Part shown: positions 23,386 to 32,270 of the stretch, in pieces | Layout of the letters: each line of letters starts with the position of its first letter | Numbering within the stretch: position 1 is the first letter of the stretch | Assembly: GCA_017651315.1 (NCBI GenBank) | Contig: JAGCDE010000012.1 | Coordinates: 1 to 38,325 of the forward strand | Reading direction: 5' to 3' | Source: Bacteroidaceae bacterium | GTDB lineage: Bacteria > Bacteroidota > Bacteroidia > Bacteroidales > Bacteroidaceae | Length of the DNA: 38,325 nucleotides | Notes under the pieces: generated by a model | What the model was told of the DNA's origin: nothing | What the model saw: only the letters and a program-made list of their open reading frames with translations | Databases searched by the model: none | Position numbers and translations under genes: made by a program

Positions 23386-24710
23386 TATTCCTTCCCGTTG
23401 AAGAGTACGTCACTGAGCCGTTGCAGGGCGGCTTTCTTGTCACTTTCCCTGATGAGGAAGGAGATATTGTAGTTGCTTCCTCCGTATGAGATCATGCGGA
23501 CGGGGATGTCGGCAAGAGCGTCAAGGGCCCTGGACTCGAACCCGAGGTTCTCCCAGACCATGTCGCCCACCACACATACAATGCACATTCCCTTATCAAC
23601 GGTGACGGTGCCGTATTTCTTGAGCTCGTTCACTATGTTGTCTAAGTTGCGGACATTGTCAATGGACATGGAGACTCCCACCTCCGATGTGCACACCATG
23701 TCGATGGATGTGTGCCATGTCTCGAACACCTCGAACACCTTCTTGAGGAAGCCGTGGGCCAGAAGCATGCGGCTGGACTTGATCTTGATGGCGGTGATGT
23801 TCTCCTTGGCGGCGACTGCGGCGATGCGGCCGGGCTCCGAACGGTTGTCAATCAGGGTGCCGGGGGCGGTGGGTTCCATTGTGTTCAGCAGGCGAACGGG
23901 TATGTTGGCCGCCTTGGCAGGCTGGATGCAGGTGGGATGCAGGATCTTGGCGCCGAAATAGGCGAGCTCCGCAGCCTCCTCGAAATGCAGGTGCCTCACG
24001 GGCTGGGTCCTGTCAACAACCCTCGGGTCGTTGTTGTGCATCCCGTCGATGTCGGTCCATATCTGTATCTCCTCGGCTTTGAGCACTGCGCCGAGAATGG
24101 AGGCGGTATAGTCGCTGCCTCCACGCTGCAGGTTGTCTATCCCGCCGTCGGCGTTACGGCAGATGAAGCCCTGTGTTATGTATATCTGCATGCCGGGCTG
24201 GCTGTCAAGCAGGGCAGCCACCTCCTTTCCGATGTAGTTCATGTCGGGCTCGGAGTCGGCATTGGTCTTCATGAAGTCAAGTGCGGGCAGGAGCGCGGTC
24301 CTGATGCCCTGCTCCTTGAGGTAGCTGGTCACCATGAATGTGGAGATGAGCTCTCCCTCGGCAAGTATGATTTTCTCCTCCTTCTCGCTGAAACCCTCCT
24401 TGGGGAAGGAGAGTAGGTAACGGAACGCGGCATCCAGGAATTCATAGAGTGATTTGCGGTTCTCTTCCACGGACAACAGTTCCGGCACGTGGGCGAAATA
24501 CTTGGTCCGCAGGCGGTTGATTACGTCATCGGCTCCATCCTTGTTGCCGTTGTAGAGGTATTGGGATATCTCCACAAGGGAGTTGGTAGTGCCGGACATG
24601 GCCGAGAGCACTACAAGTTTCTGCTTTCCGTCCGCTGTGATAAGACGGCATACATCCTTCATCCTTTGCGGAGTACCTACCGATGTTCCGCCGAATTTCA
24701 AAACTTTCAT
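23385..24710 (-). CDS. lysC: Aspartate kinase (LysC-type, with ACT domains)
   Basis: The 441-residue protein catalyses ATP-dependent phosphorylation of aspartate, the first step toward lysine, threonine and methionine. The N-terminal kinase signature MKVLKFGGTSVG, the FSEKEEKIILAEGELIST segment and the active-site IQIWTDIDGMHNNDPRVV are all present. Two ACT domains follow (ITAIKIKSSRMLLAHGFLKK; TVDKGMCIVCVVGDMVWENL), probably for feedback by lysine. It is monofunctional, without a homoserine dehydrogenase domain. It lies 21 nt after ftsE and overlaps lysA by one base. Confidence 0.95.
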   Translation of the reverse strand: MKVLKFGGTSVGTPQRMKDVCRLITADGKQKLVVLSAMSGTTNSLVEISQYLYNGNKDGADDVINRLRTKYFAHVPELLSVEENRKSLYEFLDAAFRYLLSFPKEGFSEKEEKIILAEGELISTFMVTSYLKEQGIRTALLPALDFMKTNADSEPDMNYIGKEVAALLDSQPGMQIYITQGFICRNADGGIDNLQRGGSDYTASILGAVLKAEEIQIWTDIDGMHNNDPRVVDRTQPVRHLHFEEAAELAYFGAKILHPTCIQPAKAANIPVRLLNTMEPTAPGTLIDNRSEPGRIAAVAAKENITAIKIKSSRMLLAHGFLKKVFEVFETWHTSIDMVCTSEVGVSMSIDNVRNLDNIVNELKKYGTVTVDKGMCIVCVVGDMVWENLGFESRALDALADIPVRMISYGGSNYNISFLIRESDKKAALQRLSDVLFNGKE

Positions 24711-24731
24711 GTCGTATGGCTGTTTTTCGGG

Positions 24732-25511
24732 TTATGCTATTATCATGTCTTCGTTTTCAGTTATGCGTACAGGTCCTTCCGCCTGGCCGGTCTCCTCCGG
24801 TGTGACGGTGTCGGGGGTGTAATCGTCCGTGAGTTCGGCATCGACGATGAGACGACGCCCCACGCACTGGAATATCCTGCCGGGAAACTCGCGCACCCAC
24901 TGCAGGTTGTGGGTTATCATCACCACGGTAGTACCGTTCTCACCTACTTTACGGAGTATCTCCATGATCTGGCGGCCGGTCTCGGGGTCAAGATTTCCGG
25001 TAGGCTCGTCAGCCAGGATAAGCTTGGGGTCGTTAAGCAGCGCCCTGGCTATGCAGATGCGCTGTTGTTCTCCGCCTGACAGCTCGTGGGGCATCTTGTA
25101 GCCTTTCGTCTCCATTCCGACCATGTCCAGGACCTGGAATATTTTCTGGTGTATGAGTTTCTTGTCTTTCCAGCCGGTCGATTTCAGGACAAAGCTGAGA
25201 TTGTCGAATACGTTCCTGTCCGTGAGCAGCTGGAAGTCCTGGAAGACGATTCCCATCTGACGGCGTAACTTGGGTATGTTCCTCTTCTTGAGGCTCTGAA
25301 GGCTGGTGTTGAGAACTATGGCATGACTGTCCGGCATGGGGCAGATAGCTTCCAGTTCTGCATAGATGGTCTTAAGCAGGCTGCTCTTGCCCGATCCTAC
25401 CTTGCCTATCAGATAGACGAAATCACCTTCCCTGACGGTGAAGGAGATATCGCCCAGTACGAACATGTCCTCCTGACGGATTTCAACGTTATGGTAATCT
25501 ATGATGTCCAT
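24732..25511 (-). CDS. ftsE: FtsE-like ABC transporter ATP-binding protein
   Basis: The 259-residue ATPase has Walker A IGKVGSGKSSL (slightly off the usual GPSGAGKS), a Q-loop (MGIVFQDFQLL), the signature LSGGEQQR, Walker B LILADEPTGNLD and the switch histidine in VVMITHNLQWV. Sequence and order match FtsE, the partner of FtsX that couples ATP hydrolysis to cell-wall hydrolase activation at the septum. A ~35-residue acidic tail after the core is not part of the canonical protein. No ftsX is nearby. It sits between hisIE (17 nt upstream) and lysC (21 nt downstream). A related lipoprotein-transport ATPase is the alternative reading. Confidence 0.85.
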   Translation of the reverse strand: MDIIDYHNVEIRQEDMFVLGDISFTVREGDFVYLIGKVGSGKSSLLKTIYAELEAICPMPDSHAIVLNTSLQSLKKRNIPKLRRQMGIVFQDFQLLTDRNVFDNLSFVLKSTGWKDKKLIHQKIFQVLDMVGMETKGYKMPHELSGGEQQRICIARALLNDPKLILADEPTGNLDPETGRQIMEILRKVGENGTTVVMITHNLQWVREFPGRIFQCVGRRLIVDAELTDDYTPDTVTPEETGQAEGPVRITENEDMIIA

Positions 25512-25528
25512 GACTGTGCGGAAAGGCT

Positions 25529-26125
25529 TTATTCCTTGTGGCGTTTGCGGAGTTCAGCTGCAAGTTCCTCGAACCTGTGGCCCTTTGAGGTGAGCAATAC
25601 AATAAGGTGATATATCAGGTCCGAAGCCTCGTAGATGAGCCTGTCATCGGATCCGTTGGTGGCCTCAATGACAGTCTCGACGGCCTCTTCACCCACTTTC
25701 TGTGCCATACGGTTCACTCCGCTGTTGAATAGGGAGGTCGTATAGGAGCCTTCCGGCATCTCCGTGTGGCGACGGTCAATGAAATCCTGCAGATAGGTCA
25801 GGAAGTTCAGGTCGGCGCGGTTCGTCTCGCCCCAGCAGGTGTCTTTCCCGGTGTGGCATACCGGACCGTCGGGGTGGACCTTGACGAGAAGGGTGTCACT
25901 GTCGCAGTCAACCAGTATCTTCTTGACGTGAAGGTAATTTCCGCTGGTCTCACCTTTGGTCCACAGACACTGTCTGGAACGGCTCCAGAAGGTGACGAGT
26001 CCTGAACTGACCGTCTTTTCGTAGGCCTCCTTGCTCATGTATCCCAACATGAGGACTTTGGCGGTCGCATTGTCCTGGATTATGGCAGGCACCAGACCTC
26101 CGTTTTTCTCGAAATCAATCTGCAT
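25529..26125 (-). CDS. hisIE: Bifunctional phosphoribosyl-AMP cyclohydrolase / phosphoribosyl-ATP pyrophosphatase
   Basis: The 198-residue fusion carries out the second and third steps of histidine synthesis. HisI (residues 1-~110) has FWSRSRQCLWTKGETSGN and the zinc-binding DCDSDT...HPDGPVCHTGKDTCW. HisE (~112-198) has YTTSLFNSGVNRMAQKVGEE and EAVETVIEA...LIYEASDLIYHLIVLL. Lengths are normal for bacterial HisIE. It follows hisF by 13 nt. Confidence 0.98.
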   Translation of the reverse strand: MQIDFEKNGGLVPAIIQDNATAKVLMLGYMSKEAYEKTVSSGLVTFWSRSRQCLWTKGETSGNYLHVKKILVDCDSDTLLVKVHPDGPVCHTGKDTCWGETNRADLNFLTYLQDFIDRRHTEMPEGSYTTSLFNSGVNRMAQKVGEEAVETVIEATNGSDDRLIYEASDLIYHLIVLLTSKGHRFEELAAELRKRHKE

Positions 26126-26138
26126 TTCAGTATTCTTG

Positions 26139-26894
26139 TTATAATCTTATAGGAATATTCTGGCCGCAAAGGTACTGCTTTAATTCGGGAATCGGTATCT
26201 CTCCGAAGTGAAAAACACTGGCTGCCAGTGCGGCGTCGGCGTGGCCTTCGATGAATGCGTCGCGGAAATGCTCCTTGGTTCCCGCTCCTCCTGAAGCGAT
26301 TACCGGAATGGAAAGCCCGTCGGAGAGCTTTCGCAGCGCATCATTTGCATAACCCTGTTTCACTCCGTCATGGTCCATGCTGGTGAACAGTATCTCTCCT
26401 GCGCCGCGCTCGTTGGCCTCATGCGCCCACTCAAAAAGCATCCGGTCCGTGGGGACGCGCCCGCCGTTGAGGAAGCAGCGCCAGCCTTCCGGTGTCCGCT
26501 TCCCGTCTATGGCAACCACGCATACCTGGGAACCGAAGTTGAGCGCTATCTCGTCAATCAGTTCCGGACGCTTCAAGGCTGCCGAGTTCACTGATACCTT
26601 GTCTGCGCCTGCCTTGAGCAGACGTTCCACATCCTTCAGTTCATGAATGCCTCCGCCCACGGTGAAAGGGATGGAGATGTTTGCGGCAATGCGCTCGACC
26701 AGGTCTGTAAAGGTTTTTCTTTCTTCAAAAGAGGCTGTGATGTCTAAGAACACCAGTTCGTCCGCTCCCTGGCCACTGTATAGTCTGCCCAACTCCACAG
26801 GGTCGCCGGCATCGCGCAGGTTGACAAAGTTGGTGCCTTTTACGGTGCGCCCCTTGTTTATGTCAAGGCAGGGTATGATTCTCTTTGCTAACAT
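26139..26894 (-). CDS. hisF: Imidazole glycerol phosphate synthase, cyclase subunit
   Basis: The 251-residue (beta/alpha)8 barrel joins ammonia from HisH to PRFAR to give imidazole glycerol phosphate and AICAR. Catalytic Asp11 is in [12 protein letters not shown] and a second aspartate is in VVAIDGKR near residue 130. [10 protein letters not shown] and [10 protein letters not shown] are the phosphate-binding loops. It lies 3 nt after hisA, and its glutaminase partner hisH is in the same operon. Confidence 0.98.
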   Translation of the reverse strand: MLAKRIIPCLDINKGRTVKGTNFVNLRDAGDPVELGRLYSGQGADELVFLDITASFEERKTFTDLVERIAANISIPFTVGGGIHELKDVERLLKAGADKVSVNSAALKRPELIDEIALNFGSQVCVVAIDGKRTPEGWRCFLNGGRVPTDRMLFEWAHEANERGAGEILFTSMDHDGVKQGYANDALRKLSDGLSIPVIASGGAGTKEHFRDAFIEGHADAALAASVFHFGEIPIPELKQYLCGQNIPIRL

Positions 26895-26897
26895 GGG

Positions 26898-27620
26898 TTA
26901 CTCTTGGCTAAGTTGTGAAAGTTGCTCAAGCGTTATGCGTCCCTCATAATATGCTTTGCCCACTATGGCAGCCGGTAGTCCGGCCTCCTTCAGGTCAATC
27001 AGGTCCTGGATTGAACTTACGCCTCCGCTGGCAATCAGTCTTATGCCCGGAAACTCCTTTAACAGGCTTCGGTACAGTTCCACTGACGGGCCTTGCAGCA
27101 TTCCGTCGCGGTTTATGTCAGTGCAAAGGACCTGGGTTATTCCTTTCTGCATATAGTCACGGATAAAGTCGTTGAGTGACAGCGTACTGTCCTCTTTCCA
27201 TCCGTTGACCGATATCCTGCCGTCGCGGGTATCGGCTCCAAGTATTATGTGTTCTTGGCCGAAGTCCTCAATCCATCGGCCGATGAGTCCGGGGTCTGTT
27301 ACGGCGGTACTGCCTACGGTTACCATTGCGGCTCCGCATCCCAAAGCGGTTTCCAGGTCTGATGTGGCTTTGATTCCGCCGCCGAAATCAACGGCAAGGT
27401 CGGTGTGTCCGGTGATTTTCTCAAGGGTGGGGTAGTTGACAATGTGCTTGCTGCGTGCTCCGTCCAGGTCAACCAAGTGCAAACGTCTTAATCCTGCGTC
27501 CTGAAAACGCAGCGCCATATCCAGAGGATTGTCGCTGTAGGTCTTGCAGGCGTTGTAGTCTCCCTTGGTAAGCCTCACGCATTTGCCGTCGATTATATCT
27601 ATTGCGGGAATAATCTCCAT
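26898..27620 (-). CDS. hisA: ProFAR isomerase (HisA)
   Basis: The 240-residue barrel enzyme performs the Amadori isomerisation of ProFAR to PRFAR, the fourth step of histidine synthesis. The N-terminal MEIIPAIDIIDGKCVRLTKG carries catalytic Asp8, and the partner aspartate lies near 130 in ILGADTRDG. The phosphate loops FGGGIK and ASGGVSS are present. It follows hisH by 5 nt and precedes hisF by 3 nt. Confidence 0.98.
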   Translation of the reverse strand: MEIIPAIDIIDGKCVRLTKGDYNACKTYSDNPLDMALRFQDAGLRRLHLVDLDGARSKHIVNYPTLEKITGHTDLAVDFGGGIKATSDLETALGCGAAMVTVGSTAVTDPGLIGRWIEDFGQEHIILGADTRDGRISVNGWKEDSTLSLNDFIRDYMQKGITQVLCTDINRDGMLQGPSVELYRSLLKEFPGIRLIASGGVSSIQDLIDLKEAGLPAAIVGKAYYEGRITLEQLSQLSQE

Positions 27621-27625
27621 GGTTT

Positions 27626-28216
27626 CTAAATGTCAAGAAAATTTTTAAGGATGCGTTCTCCGGTACCACCGCTTTTTTCCGGATGGAACTGAGTGGCGTA
27701 GAAGTTGTCTTTGTGCAGTGATGCGCTGAACGGAAGTATGTAGTCCGTTTTGGCTGCTGTCCATTCGCAGACCGGCACGTAGAAGCTGTGTACAAAATAA
27801 ACGTATTCAGGCCCCGTGAATCCACGGAACAGCCCTTCACCTTTGGTCTCGATGGTGTTCCAGCCCATGTGCGGAACCTTGTCCTCATGTCTCTCAGGGA
27901 TGAACTTGAGCACCGGTACGTCGAATATACCCAGGCAGTCAGCATCACCCTCCTCGCTGTGGCTGCACATGAGCTGCTGGCCCAGGCAGATACCCAGGAC
28001 AGGCTGCTTAAGATCCTTGATCACGCGGTCCAGACAATGTGCCTTGAGATACTCCATTGTCGTGCTGGCCTCGCCAACACCCGGGAATATCACTTTGTCG
28101 GCACGGCGCAGTTCCTCTTCATTGTCAGTCAGCAGCGGACTGACGCCAAGCCTGTCCAGCGCGCCGATGACGGAACGGATGTTTCCGGCATTGTATTTGA
28201 CTATTGCAATGTTCAT
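27626..28216 (-). CDS. hisH: Imidazole glycerol phosphate synthase, glutamine amidotransferase subunit
   Basis: The 196-residue class-I glutaminase supplies ammonia to HisF. The triad is Cys77 (LGICLGQQL), His178 and Glu180 (TQFHPEKSG). IFPGVGEAS forms the oxyanion strand. I start at the ATG at 28216 (MNIAIVKYNAGNIRSV), the family N-terminus; the frame runs seven codons further up only to a TTG. It is the first gene of hisH-hisA-hisF-hisIE-ftsE-lysC-lysA. The remaining his genes (G, D, C, B) are not in the window. Confidence 0.97.
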   Translation of the reverse strand: MNIAIVKYNAGNIRSVIGALDRLGVSPLLTDNEEELRRADKVIFPGVGEASTTMEYLKAHCLDRVIKDLKQPVLGICLGQQLMCSHSEEGDADCLGIFDVPVLKFIPERHEDKVPHMGWNTIETKGEGLFRGFTGPEYVYFVHSFYVPVCEWTAAKTDYILPFSASLHKDNFYATQFHPEKSGGTGERILKNFLDI

Positions 28217-28241
28217 TTGGACGGGTATCTGTTTCAAGCCG

Positions 28242-28249
28242 CGAAGTTA
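28242..28249 (-). promoter_or_regulatory. Probable -7 box of the his-ftsE-lys operon
   Basis: TAACTTCG on the minus strand differs from TAnnTTTG by one base and lies 25 bases before the hisH ATG. The leader is too short for an attenuator or a lysine riboswitch, and I see neither. Confidence 0.45.
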
Positions 28250-28293
28250 CTAAAAATACATCCTTCGGGGCCGATTCTTAACGATAAAATGAG

Positions 28294-28301
28294 TAAATTT
28301 G
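28294..28301 (+). promoter_or_regulatory. -7 box of ileS
   Basis: TAAATTTG matches TAnnTTTG within a near-palindrome (28293-28312). It leaves a ~57-nt leader to the ATG at 28365. No T-box-like structure is visible. Confidence 0.55.
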
Positions 28302-28364
28302 CGGCAAATTACGGGTGAAGCATCCGTAAATATGTGATAAATCTCTTTATATCAGAAGGTTGTG

Positions 28365-31300
28365 ATGAATAAGTTTGCTGAGCGTGGACAGTTGGACCTG
28401 TCGCAGGTCAACAAGGACGTATTGGAGGATTGGCTCAAGGAGGATCTTTTCAGACGCAGTGTAAAAGAGCGTGAAGGTCATCCGTCATTCGTATTCTATG
28501 AGGGACCTCCCTCGGCAAACGGAATGCCCGGCATCCACCACGTCATGGCACGTACCATCAAGGACACATTCTGCCGCTACAAGACCATGTGCGGCTATCA
28601 GGTAAACCGCAAGGCCGGTTGGGACACCCACGGACTGCCGGTTGAGCTTGGCGTGGAGAAGAAACTGGGTATAACCAAGGAGGATATAGGCAGGAAGATA
28701 TCGGTCGATGACTACAACATGAACTGCCGTACCGAGGTTATGAAATACAAGGAGCACTGGAGTGACCTGACGCAGAAGATAGGTTACTGGGTCGATCTCG
28801 ACAACCCGTACATCACTTACGACAACCGTTACATTGAGACCTTGTGGTGGCTGCTCAAGCAGCTCTACGGCAAGGGCTATCTCTATAAAGGTTACACCAT
28901 CCAGCCCTATTCGCCCGCTGCCGGTACAGGCCTCTCCAGCCATGAGCTGAACCAGCCAGGATGCTACCGTGACGTAAAGGACACCACCGTGACCGCCCAG
29001 TTCACGATGACCGATCCAAAGCCGGAGATGACAGGGTGGGGCACACCCGTGTTCCTGGCATGGACCACAACGCCGTGGACTCTGCCTTCAAATACAGCCC
29101 TTTGTGTGGGTAAAAAGATAGACTATGTGGCTGTACGCACTTACAATTCCTATAACGGACAGCCTGTTACGGCAGTAATGGCAAAGGAGCGCCTGGCTGC
29201 CTATCTTGATCCCAAGGGCGCAGAACTGGCACTTGATTCATACAGGCAGGGCGATAAGGTTATTCCTTATCAGATTGTGGCAGAGTACAAGGGCGAGGAT
29301 TTGCTGGGCATGCATTACAGGCAGCTCTTCCCCTGGGTAAAGCCCGTATTCAAGGATGAGGACGGCTCAATAAAGACTTCCGATGCCGGTTTCCGCGTAA
29401 TCCCCGGTGACTACGTAACTACCGAGGATGGTACCGGTATAGTACATATCGCACCCACATTCGGTGCCGATGACGCATTCGTGGCCAAGGCCGCAGGCAT
29501 ACCGTCACTCTTTATGGTGAACCGCAAGATGGAGACCCGTCCTATGGTTGACTTTACGGGTAAGTACTGGCTGACGGATGAACTGGATCCGGACTTTGTA
29601 AAGAACTGCATAGACAAGGATCTCTACGCCGAGTATCAGGGTGCATACGTCAAGAACGCATACGATCCTAAGTTCAACGTGGGTGGCAAGTATGATGAGG
29701 CTGCCGCTTCCAAGGCGGAAGACCTGAACGTATATATCTGCATCCGCATGAAGCAGGCCGGTACTGCATTCAAGATAGAGAAGCACGTGCACAACTACCC
29801 GCACTGCTGGCGTACCGATAAGCCCGTCATCTACTATCCTCTTGACAGCTGGTTCATAAAGGCATCGGCCGCACGCGAGCGCATGATGGAACTTAACGAC
29901 ACCATCAAGTGGAAACCGGAATCAACCGGTACCGGCCGGTTCGGCAAGTGGCTTGAGAACCTGAATGACTGGAACCTGAGCCGCAGCCGCTACTGGGGTA
30001 CTCCGCTGCCCATCTGGCGCAACGATGAGGGCGATGAACTTTGCATCGGCTCTGTTGAGGAACTCTATGATGAGATTGAAAAGGCTGTAAAGGCCGGCGT
30101 GATGAAGTCCAATCCGTTTAAGGAGAAGGGTTTCGTTCCTGGTCTATATACGGCCGATAACTACGGTAAGATTGACCTGCACCGTCCGTATGTTGATGAT
30201 ATCCTGCTGGTGTCGGAAGCAGGCCGCGTAATGAAGCGTGAGCTTGACCTGATAGACGTGTGGTTTGACAGCGGTGCCATGCCGTTTGCCCAGATGCACT
30301 ATCCGTTCGAGAACAGGAAACTGATTGACAGCGGTACCGTATTCCCCGCCGATTTCATTGCCGAGGGTGTAGATCAGACACGCGGCTGGTTCTACACGCT
30401 GCATGCCATTGCAACGATGGTCAAGGACAGCGTATCATTCAAGACTGTAATATCAAACGGACTGGTTCTTGACAAGAACGGCAACAAGATGTCCAAGCGT
30501 CTCGGCAATGCCGTGGATCCCTTCCAGGCTATCGGTAAGTTCGGCAGTGACGCGCTGCGCTGGTACATGATTACCAACGCCCAGCCCTGGGATAACCTCA
30601 AGTTCGATGAGGAGGGCGTGAAGGATGTCACCCGCAAGTTCTTCGGCACCCTGCATAACACATACAAGTTCTTTGCGCAGTACGCCAATGTAGATGGATT
30701 TGACAATTCAGCCGCACAGGTTCCCGTTGTGGAGCGTCCCGTCATGGACCGCTGGATACTGAGTGAGCTCAACTCACTCACCCGTAATGTCCGTGAGAGC
30801 CTTGATGACTATGAGCCTACACGTGCAGGCCGTCTGATAACAAGCTTTGTGAACGACTACCTCTCCAACTGGTACGTACACCTGACCCGTGACCGCTACT
30901 GGGGCAGCAGCATGAGCCGGGATAAACTGGCCGCGTACCAGACTCTCTATACATGCCTTGAGACTGTCGCACGTCTGATGTCACCCATCGCTCCGTTCTA
31001 TGCAGACCGTCTGTGGCGTGACCTTACTGCAGTTGCGCAGCCCGGGGCTGCCGTGTCAGTACATCTGGCCGACTATCCTGTGTGTGACGATGTCCTGGTT
31101 GACAAGGAGCTTGAGACCCGCATGGAGCTGGCGCAGAAACTCACATCGATGGTGCTGGCCCTGCGTAAGCGTGACGATGTGAAGATCAACGTACGCAAAC
31201 CGTTGCAGAAGATACTCATTCCGGTGACTGCCGAACTCCGCTCACATCTGGAGCCAGTCAAGGATCTTGTGCGTGACCAGGTGAACGTGAAGGAGATAGA

Positions 31301-31862
31301 GTTCGTGGAGGGCGCTACTGATGTACTTGTAAAGAAGGTCAAGTGCAATTTCAAGATTCTTGGCAAGAAATTCGGCCCGCTCATGAAGGGGGTGGCAGCC
31401 GCCGTACAGGGCATGAGCCAGGAGGATGTGGCCGCACTGGAGCGGAACGGCAGCTTTACCTTTGACATAAACGGCACTCCCGCAACAGTCGATACCACTG
31501 AGGTCGAGATCTACAGCGAGGATATACCGGGCTGGGTAGTCGCCAATGAGGGTACTCTGACAGTAGCCCTCGACATCCAGCTTACCGATGAGCTCAGGCG
31601 CGAGGGTATCGCCCGTGAGCTCAAGAAACGCATCCAGGATTCGCGCAAGCAGAACGGTCTGGAGATTACCGACCGTATCCGTGTGCGCCTGAACTCGAAT
31701 CCTGAGACGGATGCCGCTATCCGTGAATTTGATGAGTGGATCCGGAGTCAGGTGCTGGCCGATTCCATAGAACTTGTCCCAGGCCTGGAGCAGGGCGAAG
31801 ATGTCTCGTTCGATGACTACACTTTCAGACTGCAGATAGAGAAGATTCGAATAAAACCTTAA
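28365..31862 (+). CDS. ileS: Isoleucyl-tRNA synthetase, long type-2 form with GIHH signature
   Basis: The 1165-residue class-I synthetase charges tRNA-Ile. Its length and alignment place it with the long, eukaryote-like IleRS2 group rather than the ~940-residue IleRS1. At the HIGH position (NGxxHxGH in other IleRS) the sequence reads NGMPGIHH, i.e. GIHH at residues 56-59. The second signature KMSKR is at 708-712. The CP1 editing domain (~200-420; TTPWTLPSNTA, GTGIVHIAPTFGADD) and the anticodon-binding domain (PVMDRWILSELNSLT onward) are intact. I use the ATG at 28365; the frame also has a GTG one codon earlier. The altered HIGH motif is discussed as a finding. dksA-like, lspA and DUF4296 genes follow closely on the same strand. 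Confidence 0.97.
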   Translation: MNKFAERGQLDLSQVNKDVLEDWLKEDLFRRSVKEREGHPSFVFYEGPPSANGMPGIHHVMARTIKDTFCRYKTMCGYQVNRKAGWDTHGLPVELGVEKKLGITKEDIGRKISVDDYNMNCRTEVMKYKEHWSDLTQKIGYWVDLDNPYITYDNRYIETLWWLLKQLYGKGYLYKGYTIQPYSPAAGTGLSSHELNQPGCYRDVKDTTVTAQFTMTDPKPEMTGWGTPVFLAWTTTPWTLPSNTALCVGKKIDYVAVRTYNSYNGQPVTAVMAKERLAAYLDPKGAELALDSYRQGDKVIPYQIVAEYKGEDLLGMHYRQLFPWVKPVFKDEDGSIKTSDAGFRVIPGDYVTTEDGTGIVHIAPTFGADDAFVAKAAGIPSLFMVNRKMETRPMVDFTGKYWLTDELDPDFVKNCIDKDLYAEYQGAYVKNAYDPKFNVGGKYDEAAASKAEDLNVYICIRMKQAGTAFKIEKHVHNYPHCWRTDKPVIYYPLDSWFIKASAARERMMELNDTIKWKPESTGTGRFGKWLENLNDWNLSRSRYWGTPLPIWRNDEGDELCIGSVEELYDEIEKAVKAGVMKSNPFKEKGFVPGLYTADNYGKIDLHRPYVDDILLVSEAGRVMKRELDLIDVWFDSGAMPFAQMHYPFENRKLIDSGTVFPADFIAEGVDQTRGWFYTLHAIATMVKDSVSFKTVISNGLVLDKNGNKMSKRLGNAVDPFQAIGKFGSDALRWYMITNAQPWDNLKFDEEGVKDVTRKFFGTLHNTYKFFAQYANVDGFDNSAAQVPVVERPVMDRWILSELNSLTRNVRESLDDYEPTRAGRLITSFVNDYLSNWYVHLTRDRYWGSSMSRDKLAAYQTLYTCLETVARLMSPIAPFYADRLWRDLTAVAQPGAAVSVHLADYPVCDDVLVDKELETRMELAQKLTSMVLALRKRDDVKINVRKPLQKILIPVTAELRSHLEPVKDLVRDQVNVKEIEFVEGATDVLVKKVKCNFKILGKKFGPLMKGVAAAVQGMSQEDVAALERNGSFTFDINGTPATVDTTEVEIYSEDIPGWVVANEGTLTVALDIQLTDELRREGIARELKKRIQDSRKQNGLEITDRIRVRLNSNPETDAAIREFDEWIRSQVLADSIELVPGLEQGEDVSFDDYTFRLQIEKIRIKP

Positions 31863-31883
31863 CCTATAACTAAATTTACCATT

Positions 31884-32261
31884 ATGGCAGAGAAGAACCG
31901 TTATTCCGACGAGGAACTGGAGGAGTTTCGTCAGATTATCAATGAAAAGCTTGAGGTTGCTCAGAGAGATTACGATGCTCTGAAGGCATCGCTGATGAAT
32001 GCTGACAACAATAGTACGGATGATACATCGCCTACCTATAAGGTGCTTGAGGAAGGAGCCAGTACACTGTCGAAGGAGGAGACCACCCGTCTTGCCCAGC
32101 GTCAGATGAAATTCATACAGTCCCTTCAGGCAGCTCTCGTCCGCATAGAGAACAAGACCTACGGGATTTGCCGCGAAACAGGAAAACTCATTCCAAAGGA
32201 ACGTCTGCGTGCCGTACCTCATGCCACTCTCACTATCGAGGCCAAGCAGCACAAACATTGA
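31884..32261 (+). CDS. DksA/TraR-like RNA-polymerase-binding protein lacking the zinc cysteines
   Basis: The 125-residue protein has the DksA pattern of a helical coiled-coil N-terminal part with a DDTSPTYKVLEEGAS segment near the tip. A globular end with YGICRETGKLIPKERLRAVP follows. DksA normally binds zinc through four cysteines (CxxC...CxxC). Only Cys96 remains here; the partner positions are Thr, Pro and His-Ala. Bacteroidales homologues commonly look like this. DksA binds the secondary channel of RNA polymerase and, in Proteobacteria, acts together with ppGpp. It lies between ileS (21 nt) and lspA (9 nt), probably cotranscribed. Confidence 0.9.
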   Translation: MAEKNRYSDEELEEFRQIINEKLEVAQRDYDALKASLMNADNNSTDDTSPTYKVLEEGASTLSKEETTRLAQRQMKFIQSLQAALVRIENKTYGICRETGKLIPKERLRAVPHATLTIEAKQHKH

Positions 32262-32270
32262 ATCCTGTTT

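Noticed and set aside
28217-28364. Possible T-box, attenuator or lysine riboswitch ahead of ileS or the his-lys operon
   Set aside because: Leaders are only ~20-60 nt, with no leader peptide of His/Ile codons and no terminator-antiterminator pair.
31242-32258. Minus-strand open frame (338 codons) opposite the end of ileS and the dksA-like gene
   Set aside because: Spans two conserved genes and their junction in antisense; no conserved motif.
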